Positions 1 to 10,885 of a stretch of DNA of 64,000 nucleotides are shown piece after piece (the first letter of the stretch is position 1; every line of letters starts with the position of its first letter). The DNA is taken from assembly GCA_002803225.1 (NCBI GenBank), contig NXFV01000430.1:62001-126000 (forward strand), written 5' to 3'. Position numbers and translations under genes: made by a program. The notes beneath the pieces were generated by a model. That model was given only the letters and a program-made list of their open reading frames with translations, ran no database searches and was not told where the DNA came from. This stretch comes from Gamarada debralockiae (lineage: Eukaryota; Ascomycota; Leotiomycetes; Helotiales; Hyphodiscaceae).

Positions 1-1173
1 TCTTCTCGGCAAGATACTCCTTAATCTTCGCAGATGTCTCATCGTCAGGCTTAAGATCATCAATCAAGACCCCATCAGTCTGACATCCGGGACATTGAAA
101 GTCGCTCTCAATAAGAGCATTAGTAATGCAATCATTGCAATACGTCTTCTCACAACAGGGCGTCTTCATTGGGTCTATGAATATTCTCTTGTCGATGGAA
201 CACTCCAGTCCTCTATCCTGCAGTTCCTTGTCACCCAACGCAGCCGCTTTCTGTGCAGCCGCAGAAGACTTCGTCTTTGCTTGAAATTGTTCCCAGGACG
301 CCTTGTCTGGCTCTGCAATAACATACTCCCCTTCTGCATTGACCATGATACCCGGTGGTGGCTTTGTATCATCCGTTGTTCCATCAGCGCTTAGTGCAGC
401 GGGCTTCTCAACGGTCTTGAGGAACGATCTTGGAATACCAGTTGTGCGCTTGACTCGTGGTTTGTTATCGAATTCCGGATTATCGTTCGTAGGGCAGGCT
501 TGGATCCAATGTCCCTTCTCACCACATCGATAGCATACGTAACCTGTGGGAGGTTCGTGGTCTGGAGCATTTGTATTCTTACCACCTTTAGAAACGACAC
601 GAGTTTGACTACAATCTGTTAGTATGATTCGTGACTCGATGCAGGATTGGACTTACAGTGCCATCTCTTCTTGCTGCGCTGACCATTGCTCACTCTGAGC
701 TGCGAACATGGCCGCCATTTTTTGCTCTTCCGTCATATTGCTCATTGCCAGGGCGTTTGTGCCGGTTGTGGGCTTTGCGCTTGATTTGCTCGACGACTGT
801 TCCTTTCGTGATGAGTTCTTGGTGTTTATCGGCATTTTCCCATTCACGTATCTAGCTGCTCGTCCTGCACCTTGTTTCATGGGTGGGAGGCGGCGAGCAA
901 TAATGGAGGTGGATCGAGGAATGATAGTAGTATCGTCATCGTACTCTGTACACACTTGTTAGTCGGGATCATAGCGGGCATCGCAGCTAGAGGAGGCTCA
1001 CCTTCATTGCCATCTTCATTATAGATCGCAAGGTCGAAGTCTTTTCCATCACCAAGGCCGCTCTTGATGATGATATCACGTTTGAGCTCAAACACGGAGA
1101 TACCGGTACCATCAAATTCCACTCTGGTCGGGTCTTTCTGTGACTTGAACTTGAAGAACACGGAGGACGTCAT
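1..1173 (-). CDS. MPE1: Mpe1/RBBP6-type cleavage and polyadenylation factor subunit (3' part outside window)
   Basis: Mpe1 is a subunit of the nuclear cleavage and polyadenylation factor that matures mRNA 3' ends. Three exons are visible: 1173-1002, 945-657 and 608-1, with introns of 56 and 48 bases; the second has an ACTAAC branch site. The protein opens with a ubiquitin-like DWNN domain (starts MTSSVFFKFKSQKDPTRVEF, about residues 1-75). A CCHC zinc knuckle (CYRCGEKGHWIQAC) follows early in exon 3. Then comes a cysteine-rich RING/U-box-like segment (CCEKTYCNDC, then CPGC) near the window edge. DWNN, then knuckle, then RING is the diagnostic order of the RBBP6/Mpe1 family. The reading frame is open to base 1, so the C-terminal tail is missing only because the window ends. 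The start is the first ATG of the DWNN domain. Confidence 0.93.
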
Positions 1174-2438
1174 GATATCAGGTTGTATGGTAAATCGAGG
1201 TCGTAAATGAAGTCGTTGAGGTTCCTGGTCGAAGGTTGAGGTACAAAAGTGAGGGCTATTCTGAAGCACTTAAAGAACACACGAAAGTGCTCAGAGATCA
1301 GCGATCGAAAGGAAAGGGATGGGGAAGGTTGGTTTGCGGATGCGCCCGTTGCAAGATCAAGATTCTTCTTCTTTTTCCGTTCGATAGAACGAGGTGAAAT
1401 CAAATCTGATTGCAATCACTGGAGATAAATCTCGTGAAACGAACAAAGCTCTCAAAGGAAATGATGTACAAGATTGCAGTTTGACTGCGAAGTGCGACGA
1501 TCTGAGATTGTTGGCTCCTCCACAACCAAGTAAACTGAACCACCACACCAGTAACGACTCTCTTTTTCCCCACTTATGAAGTCTCCTCCCCTATTTCCCA
1601 GTAACAGATAACGAGAGCGACGCCACAGGTGTGCGTTCGTGATGCAAAAGGCGACCGTTTGATGAAGTTGTCGTGTCTCTCAAGGATTGTTGTGATGTTG
1701 TCGAGGATGAAGGTGAAAGACAGGAAGGAGGCGGCTGAGAAGTCTTTGTACGAAAATCCTTAGGCTGACAAATTCCCAAAACAGGTCATGGTCACGTGAA
1801 ATGTATGTAGCCGAGGTGTTTGTCACGAAAATGTGGGAAATTTCATTGGCAAGTTTATTGGTTATGAATTATTCAAAGAAAAAGGAGAATCACTTGTTGC
1901 AGTGGTAGTTATGGTAACCTGGTGATTGATTTTAATCACTCAGGTCTGGCCAAGTGGCTTTCTACAGTGCTTATTGCCTGATTCACAGTTGAAAATCACT
2001 TCCTTGCCGATCTTCCTGACCCCCTGAACAATAGTGATTGGGTCTTTCGAGGGACTATTCACACGCGAGCTACTTGTGAGTGTTGGGTGTCAGAAGAGTA
2101 AGAGGGCAAGGCAGAAGCACTTACATACACACAAGGTCCGAAACTATTCAGTGAAGCCTGATGCCAATGTTTGAAAGTTCAATTAGGGGTATATATGCTA
2201 AACCAAGTCCCGCAAAAGCCCAAAGTATTAATGGAGAGTGGAGACCATCTAAACCTCATCACTGGCCATGCTGAAGGCAAAAGAAGGGCATGCCGCCATC
2301 AATCATTCTCAGATATCCTCCCAAGACCATTCCCAAGTCTCTCAAACACCTGGTATATCCGTAAGCAGCCCCACTTGCGCCGTCGTGCCCAAGTTCCATT
2401 ATTCATTACCGCCCAGATCTGTGTCTCCGTTCCATTAA
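1174..2438. other. intergenic, no gene seen
   Basis: This holds the MPE1 upstream region and the 3' flank of the Yippee-type gene. The open frames are short and unlike any family I know. A CACGTGA motif lies near 1790. No tRNA or repeat was recognised. Confidence 0.6.
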
Positions 2439-3272
2439 TCAGACCTCCCGGTCGGCTTTCCTCCTCAAAACTCTCCGTCCTCTCCTCTTAGCCACAACCT
2501 CGGGGTCCCACACTCCAGCAAACAGATCCTCGCACTCATCTTCATCCTCAGAGTCAAAGACCACCACATCCGCTCCATGCTCCTTAGTCTTATGCTCTTC
2601 CTTCTCCTCTTCCTCCACCACAACCCCATCCTCCCAACTAACACTCATCACAACCCTCTTAGTCTCCAATATAAACTTCCCAATCTTATACCTCTGCCCC
2701 ACCTCTTTAGCATCCACATACTTCCACCCCAGCACCGTCTGGCAAATACTGCACGTAACATCAGCCACAACATGCGCACCAGTCAACAACTCCCTATTCA
2801 CTGATCTGCCGGTATTCGTATTAATCAGATCCGTAGGTTTCGCCTTCTTCGTGATTGTAGAATAAGGTTCTCGTGGAGGAGGAGCAACTAGATATGCGCG
2901 GCCATGGCGCCCGGTGAAGCCTTTGCTCACGATTTGAGAGGCGAACGCTATGTCTGATGCGCAGGTTATGCATTTCAGCGTATTTGGCTGAGTGCGTGTG
3001 AGGCGCTCTTCGGGGATTGCTTCCGTCCTTTGGTGAGTCTGGAGGGCTTCGTGCAGCAGGCCTTTTGCGCTTGTGAGGTAGGTGGAGATGAAATATGGGG
3101 TTGGTGGTGAGGTACTCGGGGTTGTAGAAGCTGATGCTGTGGAAGAGAAACTCAGGGAGGGTGCGGTGTCATCGGAGAGTGTACTTGATGTAGACTGTTG
3201 ACGCCGGCGAAATGGAAGAGAAAGGGAGGGGAGGAGGTATGTCGCAAATGGGATTCGTTGATCGGAAGGCAT
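2439..3272 (-). CDS. Yippee/Mis18-domain protein
   Basis: A single-exon protein of 277 residues. The N-terminal 90 residues are Ser/Thr/Pro-rich and look disordered. From about residue 98 a zinc-binding Yippee/Mis18/cereblon-type fold is recognisable: a first pair CITC, then the GRHGRAYLV stretch typical of Yippee proteins, then a second pair CSIC followed by LGWKYVDA and the conserved YKIGKFILE segment. The four cysteines in two CxxC knuckles are the expected zinc ligands. The C-terminal tail is acidic (poly-Glu, then DSEDEDECED) and ends in a basic RRGRRVLRRK patch, which may be a nuclear localisation signal. Yippee proteins are small and conserved, with poorly defined roles; Mis18 relatives act at centromeres. 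Family assignment is firm; cellular role is not inferred. Confidence 0.85.
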   Translation of the reverse strand: MPSDQRIPFATYLLPSLSLPFRRRQQSTSSTLSDDTAPSLSFSSTASASTTPSTSPPTPYFISTYLTSAKGLLHEALQTHQRTEAIPEERLTRTQPNTLKCITCASDIAFASQIVSKGFTGRHGRAYLVAPPPREPYSTITKKAKPTDLINTNTGRSVNRELLTGAHVVADVTCSICQTVLGWKYVDAKEVGQRYKIGKFILETKRVVMSVSWEDGVVVEEEEKEEHKTKEHGADVVVFDSEDEDECEDLFAGVWDPEVVAKRRGRRVLRRKADREV

Positions 3273-4410
3273 TTTGAGTGCTTGATATTCTCGAGTGACA
3301 CTCGAGCGGATCTCTTTACATGAGAAAGTTAGCTGAGGGGCCAGAGAGGGGAAACCAAAGTAACTGTCATACAGTAGTCACGCTATAGAGTGGCTTTAAT
3401 AATGCTCGACGTCAAATGCCTCTAAGCGCTGTTGATTCACTTGCAAGTCTCGGTGTCATGTTTTGGATATTTGGGAAGGTGTTGGCCAGGAGCCTTTAAG
3501 TCGGAAGACGATCATATATGTTGCTATGTAATAATGGTCTGATCGAGTAAGTTTACAAAGACGGAGATGTGCATGTGGTTTCTCAGGTGGTGTGCTGGCG
3601 ATTATTACTGTGCTCTCCAGCGCGCGATGACCCCTCCACAACTTCCCCTCCGAGCCTCGCTCCTGCCGGCTCCAGGCAAAAGGTCTTTTATCGATAACAA
3701 TCCTTGCTAAAGCCTAATTTTGGCTATGTCCGAACAGCCTTCCCACTATCTCACGAACTTCTATGGATATATGTATATCATCTAATTAAAATGTATGTCA
3801 ACTGCCATTTCCTTTGTTCGATCTTTAGATGCCCAGAACTCTGTATTCACTGAGTGTTCGGTGGTATGACATAGACATCACCTCAGTTCCGTGCTTCCGT
3901 CGATCATGTGCGACTTGTCAGTAGGAAAGCTTTGTCGAGCGAACATTTGAGTGGATGCTTAAATGGAGCCGCTCACGAAATCAGTTTTGGTAAAAAACAT
4001 GACGTTGTCACGGAGGGTGCGCTACTATCGGTACATCCCACCACCGAGAAGCAGCTGCTTTACGGAGGTAGAAACCTAAAAGTCCTTCCTTATTTCTAAT
4101 ATTGCTTTTTCTAAGACTTTCACGTTAAATCAAATGAACTTGTAGTTGTCCTCTCTGTCTGAGACTTATAACCCGACCCAAAAGCTTTAGATCATGTCAT
4201 GAAAATAGCCCACCAAACTCTTCAGGATGATAATCCCAGCCAATGAAATGAAACTTCCAAACACTTTGGCTTTACTAATTAATAGCAAACATCGTCGATT
4301 AAAAACCTTTCTCAATCTTCTCAGATAAAAATGGCTCCCACCCAACCAATGAAGTGAAAAGCTTGGGATAAAAACGTGCTTCATTTCAATTGGTGGTACC
4401 AAGTCATCAC
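3273..4410. other. shared upstream region of the Yippee-type and antizyme genes, no gene seen
   Basis: The two flanking genes diverge from here. Short open frames have no recognisable similarity. The right end will carry the antizyme 5' leader. Confidence 0.55.
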
Positions 4411-4647
4411 ATGATTCATGAAATGCGGGGATTTTCCTTGAACTTCGAAACCGCTTTCAAAGAGGACAAAATCTTCCAACATCTCATCGCTGATCCTACA
4501 GAACAACACATCAAGAACCAACAGCCGCAACTGCCCTACACGCAGTTATCACCGTATCCTTCCAATCGCAACATACATCGTCCGACGATCACTCTCGAAC
4601 TCCGTCGAACCTTCACCAAATCGCAGTCGTGGCAAACCTCCGAAGAA

Positions 4648-5598
4648 ATGGCTCCCAGTAAAATCAACAGTCATAATAGTAGTAATCGTCATGGCGAGAC
4701 TGTCGGTCATCAGGCTACAGTGCTCGCCAGTTGCTACGTCGTAGACACTTCTTCCAGCCTCATGGGCTTCCATTACTCCACTACCGGCGCCGGCGGTAAG
4801 ATCTCCCTTCTACTGCATGAAATATCCCAAAATTGTACATGCTAACGTTTCTCTTAATTCAGGGGTAAAGTGGTATCCCTGAGGTCCGCTCAGGATTACC
4901 TTCCCCTCCGTCGAGTCCCCCTCTTGCGGCACTCACCTCGGCCAACGAACTTGCGCTCATTTCTAAGAATCCCAACCGAAAGCGCGACAACGATGGCAAG
5001 AGGAAAAGCCGTAAAGAGGGGGCATCGTACACCATCGCGGGAGAGTGTGAGAGACTCTTCTGTGAGACCATGAAAACCGTATTCCTTGGTGACGAAGGAC
5101 GTGTTTTCAATGGCTCCAATGTGATGGGTGCGAACGCGCATTCACCTCCTGACAAAAGTGTGGATGCGCATAACAAATATTTCGGCAATGTCAAGAATGG
5201 TCAGGTCATTGATGCTTGGTTGGAAATCTGGGACTACTCTGGCGGATGCAGCTTTCGTGGCTTCGTTGGCGGAAATGGGGACCAGAAATCTCTCTTTGCA
5301 TTCTTCGACTCTGCGGTCATTGAACGAGATCTGAAGCAAGGGTACGTGCACTTCATCCTCGTTGAACTGCAAGATACTAACATGGGATAGGCTCATGGCT
5401 TTGATCGAACTCGCGGAATCCGTCTTTGCACTTCAACAGGTTGTGATCTGTCTCGATCGATCAGTTCCGGAAGCAAACGCTAAGGCGTTCATGAAGAGCC
5501 TTCGATGGGTCGGGTTTGAATTGATCACATTGGACATGTGGGCAAAAGAGCAGGATGTTACGAGTGACAAGTGGTTGTTCCTCGGGATGGAGGTATAA
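4648..5598 (+). CDS. OAZ1: ornithine decarboxylase antizyme, expressed by +1 programmed frameshift
   Basis: Antizyme binds ornithine decarboxylase, sends it to the proteasome without ubiquitin and inhibits polyamine uptake. Exons: 4648-4795, 4863-5341, 5391-5598. The first frame ends ..GGVKWYP then TGA at 4880-4882. The second frame begins at GAG 4881 and runs to the end. Spliced length is 835 bases, which divides into 277 codons plus stop only if one base is skipped, as the family requires. The second frame holds the antizyme core: LFCETMKTVFLGDEG, then FGNVKNG, WDYSGGCSFRGFVGG, LDRSVPEA, and the closing SDKWLFLGMEV. Polyamines raise frameshifting in this family, giving negative feedback. 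An in-frame ATG at 4411 could add 79 residues; 4648 was chosen because the 56-residue leader it gives fits the family better. Confidence 0.9.
4871..4883 (+). other. +1 ribosomal frameshift site of the antizyme mRNA
   Basis: In frame 1 the codons read TGG TAT CCC TGA. Skipping the T at 4880 gives GAG GTC CGC, which continues into the conserved antizyme body. The context resembles the TGG-TGY-YCC-TGA pattern known around antizyme shift sites. The site lies 17 bases inside exon 2, and neither alternative acceptor I tested (4862 or 4870) joins the two frames without a shift. Confidence 0.85.
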
Positions 5599-6476
5599 AT
5601 TCATATTGCTGGCAAAACATGGCATTAAGGCGTCTCGGATTCACAAAATGGGTCAAGCATAGCCTGGGTTCGTGGTCGTTGATGATTCATACATAATCTT
5701 TCAGACCGTTTGTACGTATCAAAATGCACATTCTTTTTTTCTCAACAGCGGGTACATAGTGATCAGAACATTCCAGGTGCAACCCCTTGCAATAAGCGAA
5801 GGGGATAGTCTGCTGAGATCTGACCTATTTAGAGTCAAGGAAACTTTCTAGTTGATCATCTATCTGTTGAGACTAGACATTTACTCGTGGACATTGCATG
5901 CGAACCCAACTACAGAAATGTATGAAAAGCGCAAGCTCCACGAAAGTTCCTCTCAGCAATCAAGCGATGCAACCATGGGTTTCCATTCATCGATCGCCTC
6001 TTTGTCGTTGTGTTCGACACGACAAAGGCCTTGGCGGGGCAACTCTGGTTGAGCTTAGGGGCAATATTCAACCTTGACACTGTACAAAGCAATCGGAAAA
6101 TATCGCGTCTGTCGAGGTGTTAGACTTAACACAACAGCGGCATAGATTCTTGGTAACAAGAATGCATAAAACCCAAACCTACCTTAAGGGATTTCGTGCC
6201 AGAGTCCTTGAAGTATACAGAAGAGGTATGGCGGTTTGAAAGATATGATCTATCAAATGTTATTTCGCTCCTACTCTTCATCTGCGTCAAGCACCTGGAT
6301 TCATCGAGGGACTTGATTTTCGGAGCCAAAGGAAAAGTCTTGAGTGACCGTTCAAGTGAACAATATAATACCTAACACCTGTTTAAAAGATATAGGGGCG
6401 GAGACGTGCGCAATCTTAATGACACTTCCCCATCCTCTCTCTCACTTAAAAGTGCATCTAGATTCAATATCTTCTC
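5599..6476. other. 3' flanks of convergent antizyme and acetyltransferase genes
   Basis: No coding sequence recognised. It should contain both 3' untranslated regions. Confidence 0.55.
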
Positions 6477-7262
6477 TCATTTATTACTTTCTGAACTCCC
6501 ACGTGCAACCGCTGGGCGGTGCATAATAACATTCCTGGCAATACCCATCCCCTCTCCACCTTCATATTCCCACAACTTAAAATCCATCACCTCAAAGTCC
6601 ACAAATCCATACCTCCTATACAATCCAATTCCGGCTCGTGATGCTCCTAAAATAGCTTGCAATCCCACTTCATCGGCTCCTCTTAATCCATCTTCAAGTA
6701 ACATGGTCCCAATACCTCGTCGTTGGTATTTTGGTGACACAACGAGGACGCTCAATTCTAGTCATCTTATCAGTCCCCAAAAAGACATCCATACTACCAT
6801 CCAACATGACTCACTAGTATAATCCTTCCCCTCGGTCGATCTAGCCATATGCTCATCTCCCCGTACAATCATATCCTCATAAATCCTAACATTCGTCACC
6901 TGTCCCAACAGACCCTTCTCCTCCCCCTCCTTCTCAGCCCATCCCTCCCTCGTCCCAAGTCTCACCCTCTCCTCCTCACTCCCTCCTCTCCCAATACAAG
7001 TAGTCCAGCTCGCAAATCCCACAATCTCCTCCGTCCCATCAGCCAACGTCGTCACAGCTTTAACATACCGCAGCGTTTCTCCAGGTTTTGGGGCCTGAGC
7101 TAAACTTTTGGCTCGTGATTCCATCGCTGCGTCTGAGAAGCGATGTGGCCCGAAGGCGACGGCGCCGAATTCTTCTTCTGCGAATGCAGCGCTTTCGAGT
7201 TTTGCGATGGCGAGGTAATCGCTAGGGAGAGCAGGGAGAAGGGATATTTTTGAGAGTGTCAT
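6477..7262 (-). CDS. GNAT-family N-acetyltransferase
   Basis: Two exons, 7262-6815 and 6757-6477, joined by a 57-base intron (donor GTGAGT) give 242 residues. The C-terminal half carries the GNAT core: LSVLVVSPKYQRRGIGTML contains the Q/R-x-x-G-x-G acetyl-CoA pyrophosphate loop (QRRGIG), followed by helix residues and the LYRRYGFVDFE motif near the end, as in many small-molecule acetyltransferases of fungi. The N-terminal half has the usual fungal GNAT opening, with ISLLPALPSDYLAIAKLESAAF. No transit peptide or membrane segment is evident, so a cytosolic enzyme is likely. The acceptor substrate cannot be read from sequence. It is divergent from the NMN adenylyltransferase gene, with an inverted-repeat element between them. 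Confidence 0.88.
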
Positions 7263-7445
7263 TTTTGGTATGAACTTTTGGGTAGAGAAAGAAAAGTACG
7301 AACGTAACTTGAGATATAGAAAAAGACAACATGTACAAAACTGAACAGATTTTATACTTCCTATGCGTTCCAAATTCAGGGGTCGTTTCCCTTTTGGTGT
7401 TGAGGGGAAGCAGCTTCTTTATTAGGCTTGCCGAAATGCTTAGAT

Positions 7446-7892
7446 CACCAGTGGATGTCAGAATTCTTTACGCACGGGCCAAAATCACTAAAATCATACC
7501 GAAAATCAAGGTCTTTCTGATTTTATAATAAATCGGTCTATAACTAAATCCTCTTTAAATTAAAAAGACAATAATATACTAATTAGAAGACTGGTTTGGG
7601 TTCGTTGGAATTTTTGTAAAGTCGAAATATTAACCTTTATTTTATATTTTATATTTTGCCTAGGAAAGTTTCTTAGTAAAAATTAAATTTCTATATAATC
7701 CTTTAAATATTGAGTTTTAAAATAAACTTCCGCGGGTCAGATTACTCTCTTAAATATAATAAGTCTCTATATATAATATTAGATATCTTTATAATACAAA
7801 GTTGTGAAGTTATAAACTCGTGAACAGAGCAGATTTTGGTGTGTTTTCGCTTATTTTAAGCCATGCGTAGAGAATTCTGACACCCACTGGTG
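7446..7892. mobile_element. 447-bp MITE-like element with 29-bp terminal inverted repeats
   Basis: The left end (7446-7474, CACCAGTGGATGTCAGAATT and on) matches the reverse complement of the right end (7864-7892) at 27 of 29 positions; both differences are transitions. Similarity continues weakly inward to the AAAAT stretch. GAT flanks both ends (7443-7445 and 7893-7895), a possible 3-bp target duplication. The interior is very AT-rich with no open frame, fitting a non-autonomous DNA element or one worn down by RIP-type C-to-T mutation. Confidence 0.7.
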
Positions 7893-8333
7893 GATTCTTC
7901 GGCGTGCTGAGTCAAGCGCTTTAATTTCGAATTATCCTCAAGACATTTCAGAAGCCACTAGTACTTACTATTTAGGAAGGTGCGAAGCCAAAATCAACTC
8001 CATAGATATTTTTTGTACAGTTTTCAGAGAGATTCAGAGAGCGATTGTGTTTTCTCTGAGACTGGTTTTAACGACGTCATATTCCTGAAGCTTCTCTACC
8101 ATGACACAGTAACACAGGGTCTTTGTATCTTTTTGCTCAACTCATAATGTTCTTCAGATTCCATCCAAAGGCAAGGACCTTAGCAACTTTAAGATCGAAC
8201 GGTTTGTCAAGAACCTCGTCCTGTACTGTGAATTTGCATTAAGTTAATTGCAACCATAGTATTGGGTGCCTCTCGCTTGCAACAGGTAATCCATCTTTCA
8301 CCAACCCGTTCGTTCTCAACTACAGCAAAGCAA

Positions 8334-9379
8334 ATGCCTGCCACCCTCCCTATTTCAGAGCAGTCTATATCGACTTATTCGTTCCCAAAACATCGCCTCA
8401 GGATCACCCAAAAGGATGCTACCAAAAACCCGGTTGTCTTGATAGCTTGCGGAAGTTACAGTCCAATCACCATACTCCATCTCCAGATGTTCGAGATGGC
8501 TTCCGACTTTATCAAGTTGTACGTGTAAATTAGACTCTACACTCACAAATAACACTAACTGTTCCTCTACAGTAGCACAGAGTTTGAGGTTATGGGCGGA
8601 TATCTTTCCCCCGTTTCTGATGTAAGCTACTTGACCCCTCACGACCGGCAATACTCACAGAAATTTCACAGGCCTACAAGAAGCAAGGTCTTGCAAATTC
8701 AACTCACAGGTAAGTCCCGGTCGTATTCCGCACTCCAGCTCTTTCTAACGAGTACAGGGTTCGTATGTGCGAGCTCGCAGTGGATGAGAAGCGAGATAGC
8801 TGGCTTATGGTCGATCCTTGGGAGGCATTACAGCCAGATTATACCCCAACAGCCCAAGTTCTCGACCATTTCAATTGTGAGATCAATGAAGTACTTGGAG
8901 GAGCTCAAAAGCCTGATGGAGCACGAGTGCCTATGCGGATTATGCTGCTGGCTGGGGCAGATCTTGTCCAGACTTTCTCAACTCCAGGTGAGCAATATTC
9001 AGTTCCGTGGCGAGGTTTTTTGCTGATCAATGAGCAAGGCATCTGGAGTGAGGAAGATTTGGAGCATATACTTGGTGATTATGGTGTATTTGTCATAAAC
9101 CGCAAAGGCACGGATATCAAAAATACTCTCGAGAGTCTCCAGAAATGGAAGGACAACATCTTTGTAAGACCCTGATATCGACCTAATGAAGCATTAGCTA
9201 ACTCTCACCAGATAATCGAACCGAATTATACAAACGACGTGAGCTCGACCAAACTCAGGCTCCAAGTCAAAAGGGGGATGAGCATAAAGTATTTGACGCC
9301 CCACCCTGTGGTTGAGTATATCGAGAAGCATGGTCTTTACAAGGATGTAGCATCACTGTCAGAGCCAGAAGAAGGCTGA
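8334..9379 (+). CDS. NMA1: nicotinamide/nicotinate mononucleotide adenylyltransferase
   Basis: This enzyme joins NMN or NaMN to ATP to make NAD or its deamido form, the last shared step of NAD synthesis. Six exons: 8334-8518, 8573-8621, 8672-8709, 8758-8987, 9039-9163, 9212-9379 (264 residues). Diagnostic parts: the nucleotidyltransferase start [20 protein letters not shown], with the T/HxxH-like [40 protein letters not shown]; and the C-terminal NDVSSTKLR, holding the second ATP-binding ISSTxxR-like motif. Intron 4 (51 bases) is a multiple of three with no stop, but removing it restores [11 protein letters not shown], the family pattern. Upstream, an ATG at 8147 plus a possible intron would add an N-terminal extension; I use the first ATG continuous with the core. 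Confidence 0.9.
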
Positions 9380-9784
9380 AAAGCATGGAAGGGTCAGATT
9401 GACAATTACAGCAATTGCAACTCCAGACCCAGGCGGTAGACAAGAAAAGAGAAGGAAGATTCTATGGAGATTTATCTTATGATCGCCGTCCGCGGACTAG
9501 ACATGGCCGTCCTGCGAGGCCTGCCGCCGCTACGCAGCTACACAGGTGGAAGCTTCGTCCCCGACATCTTGGTGGGCCAGAAGGGCATTCAAAAGGAACA
9601 CTTGCTGCATACTTAGACTTTGAAAGCGTGTGGAGGGCATACAACTAATCACGCAAAAAGCCCCGATACTATCAGAAATTCATATCAATGAAGATCAATA
9701 CTGAAGCTTGTACACTGCTTAGTACTCAGAGAAAGCCATGCCATACTCCAGCAATTCCTTCCCATGGGTATATTTCATAAATCA
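9380..9784. other. 3' flanks of convergent genes
   Basis: No gene recognised between the NMN adenylyltransferase and the unknown gene that follows. Confidence 0.5.
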
Positions 9785-10885
9785 TCAAGTCAGCACCTTC
9801 CAATCAACACCAACACCCCACTTCTCTCCCTCAAGCAAAACCTCCCAAACCGGCCCTTTAATCCCCACCATCTTGCCCACCTCAACGTTACTCCCTCTCT
9901 GTAAGCCAGTGCCCGCTTCCTCACCAGCCAAAATAATCTTAATCACCGCCAAACTATCCATCATTCCCTTCGCACCCTCAGAATTTATCTGCCTCCCTCT
10001 AACCAGCGTCATCCCCGCCCTCCCTCCACCACTCACCTCATCAACCACAATCCTCACAATCCACAGATCATCCCTGGCCCTTTGCGCCGAAGCCGCCGGA
10101 ATCGCAGACTCGAGATTAACAAGCCAGTCCCTGACTTCAGCCGCTAGACCTCCAGCTAAATATTTCTGCCCTCTTCTATGCGGCGAGAATTGTTCTGGCA
10201 ACGGATCTACGTGTGCCTGTTCGGAGGGATCTGGTGGGCGGAAGCGAGGCGGTTTGAGAAAGGTTTGTGTGTTTGGAGGGCCTTGGGGCGTGGGTGGTGG
10301 TAAGGGGGTGGAGATTAGGAAGCGGGGAGCTGTCGAGGAGACTGGACGGCGTGCAGCTGGTGGGGAGGAGAGGAGGGAGTCCGGGAGGGAGTCTTGGTAT
10401 TCGTTTTCTTCGGGGTTTTGCTCGTCGGGATTGAGAAGCTCTTGGGATGAGGATAAACGTCGCCGTTTAGGGCTTCGTTTCTCTATTTTGTATTCATCAT
10501 CACCAGATAGATCCTCCAGCTCTATGTCCTGATCCTCCGTCTCAATTGAGTCGTGGACAGGGCCTTCGAAGGAACTTTCGATATTCTCGATGGCATCTTC
10601 ATGTTGGCGTGCTGGAGTCGTAAAACGCGTCGCAGATGGCGTAGACGCAGGTACATTTTGCGTTGGAGTAGGTCTTGGAGTCGAAGAGAATGTGAATCGT
10701 GGGGTGGCTTTGAATTGTTGGGGGCTTGGACGCGGTTGAGGGGTCTGCTCCTGTGCCAAGGGCGTCTTCCGGACTGGAGCTGGCTTTTTGATCACGAATC
10801 GGTGCGGCGATGGTGTCTGTTTTCCAAAATCAGAAATGCAATCGACCATGCGGTTGGGAGAGCTCACCACCGGCGGAGGAGGCAT
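9785..10885 (-). CDS. conserved hypothetical protein, disordered N-terminus and compact C-terminal domain
   Basis: A single-exon protein of 366 residues that I do not recognise. Residues 1-230 are rich in Pro, Ser, Thr and Gln, with repeated TPR/TP motifs, an acidic stretch and a basic SPKRRRLSSS cluster that looks like a nuclear localisation signal. From about residue 233 an ordered domain follows: FSPHRRGQKYLAGGLAAEV, RDWLVNLES, then alternating hydrophobic strands (DLWIVRIVVDEV, MTLVRGR, AVIKIILAGEE, VGIKGPVWEVLLEG). The strand-rich end is reminiscent of an OB-fold, which would suit a DNA-repair or chromatin role, but this is only an impression. Its long uninterrupted frame with a clear domain supports a real gene. 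It diverges from the broken sugar transporter gene. Confidence 0.7.
   Translation of the reverse strand: MPPPPVVSSPNRMVDCISDFGKQTPSPHRFVIKKPAPVRKTPLAQEQTPQPRPSPQQFKATPRFTFSSTPRPTPTQNVPASTPSATRFTTPARQHEDAIENIESSFEGPVHDSIETEDQDIELEDLSGDDEYKIEKRSPKRRRLSSSQELLNPDEQNPEENEYQDSLPDSLLSSPPAARRPVSSTAPRFLISTPLPPPTPQGPPNTQTFLKPPRFRPPDPSEQAHVDPLPEQFSPHRRGQKYLAGGLAAEVRDWLVNLESAIPAASAQRARDDLWIVRIVVDEVSGGGRAGMTLVRGRQINSEGAKGMMDSLAVIKIILAGEEAGTGLQRGSNVEVGKMVGIKGPVWEVLLEGEKWGVGVDWKVLT

Noticed and set aside
4190..4416. Possible inverted-repeat element ahead of the antizyme gene (ATCATGT..CCACCAA on both ends)
   Set aside because: Matches are short and gapped and no target duplication is seen.
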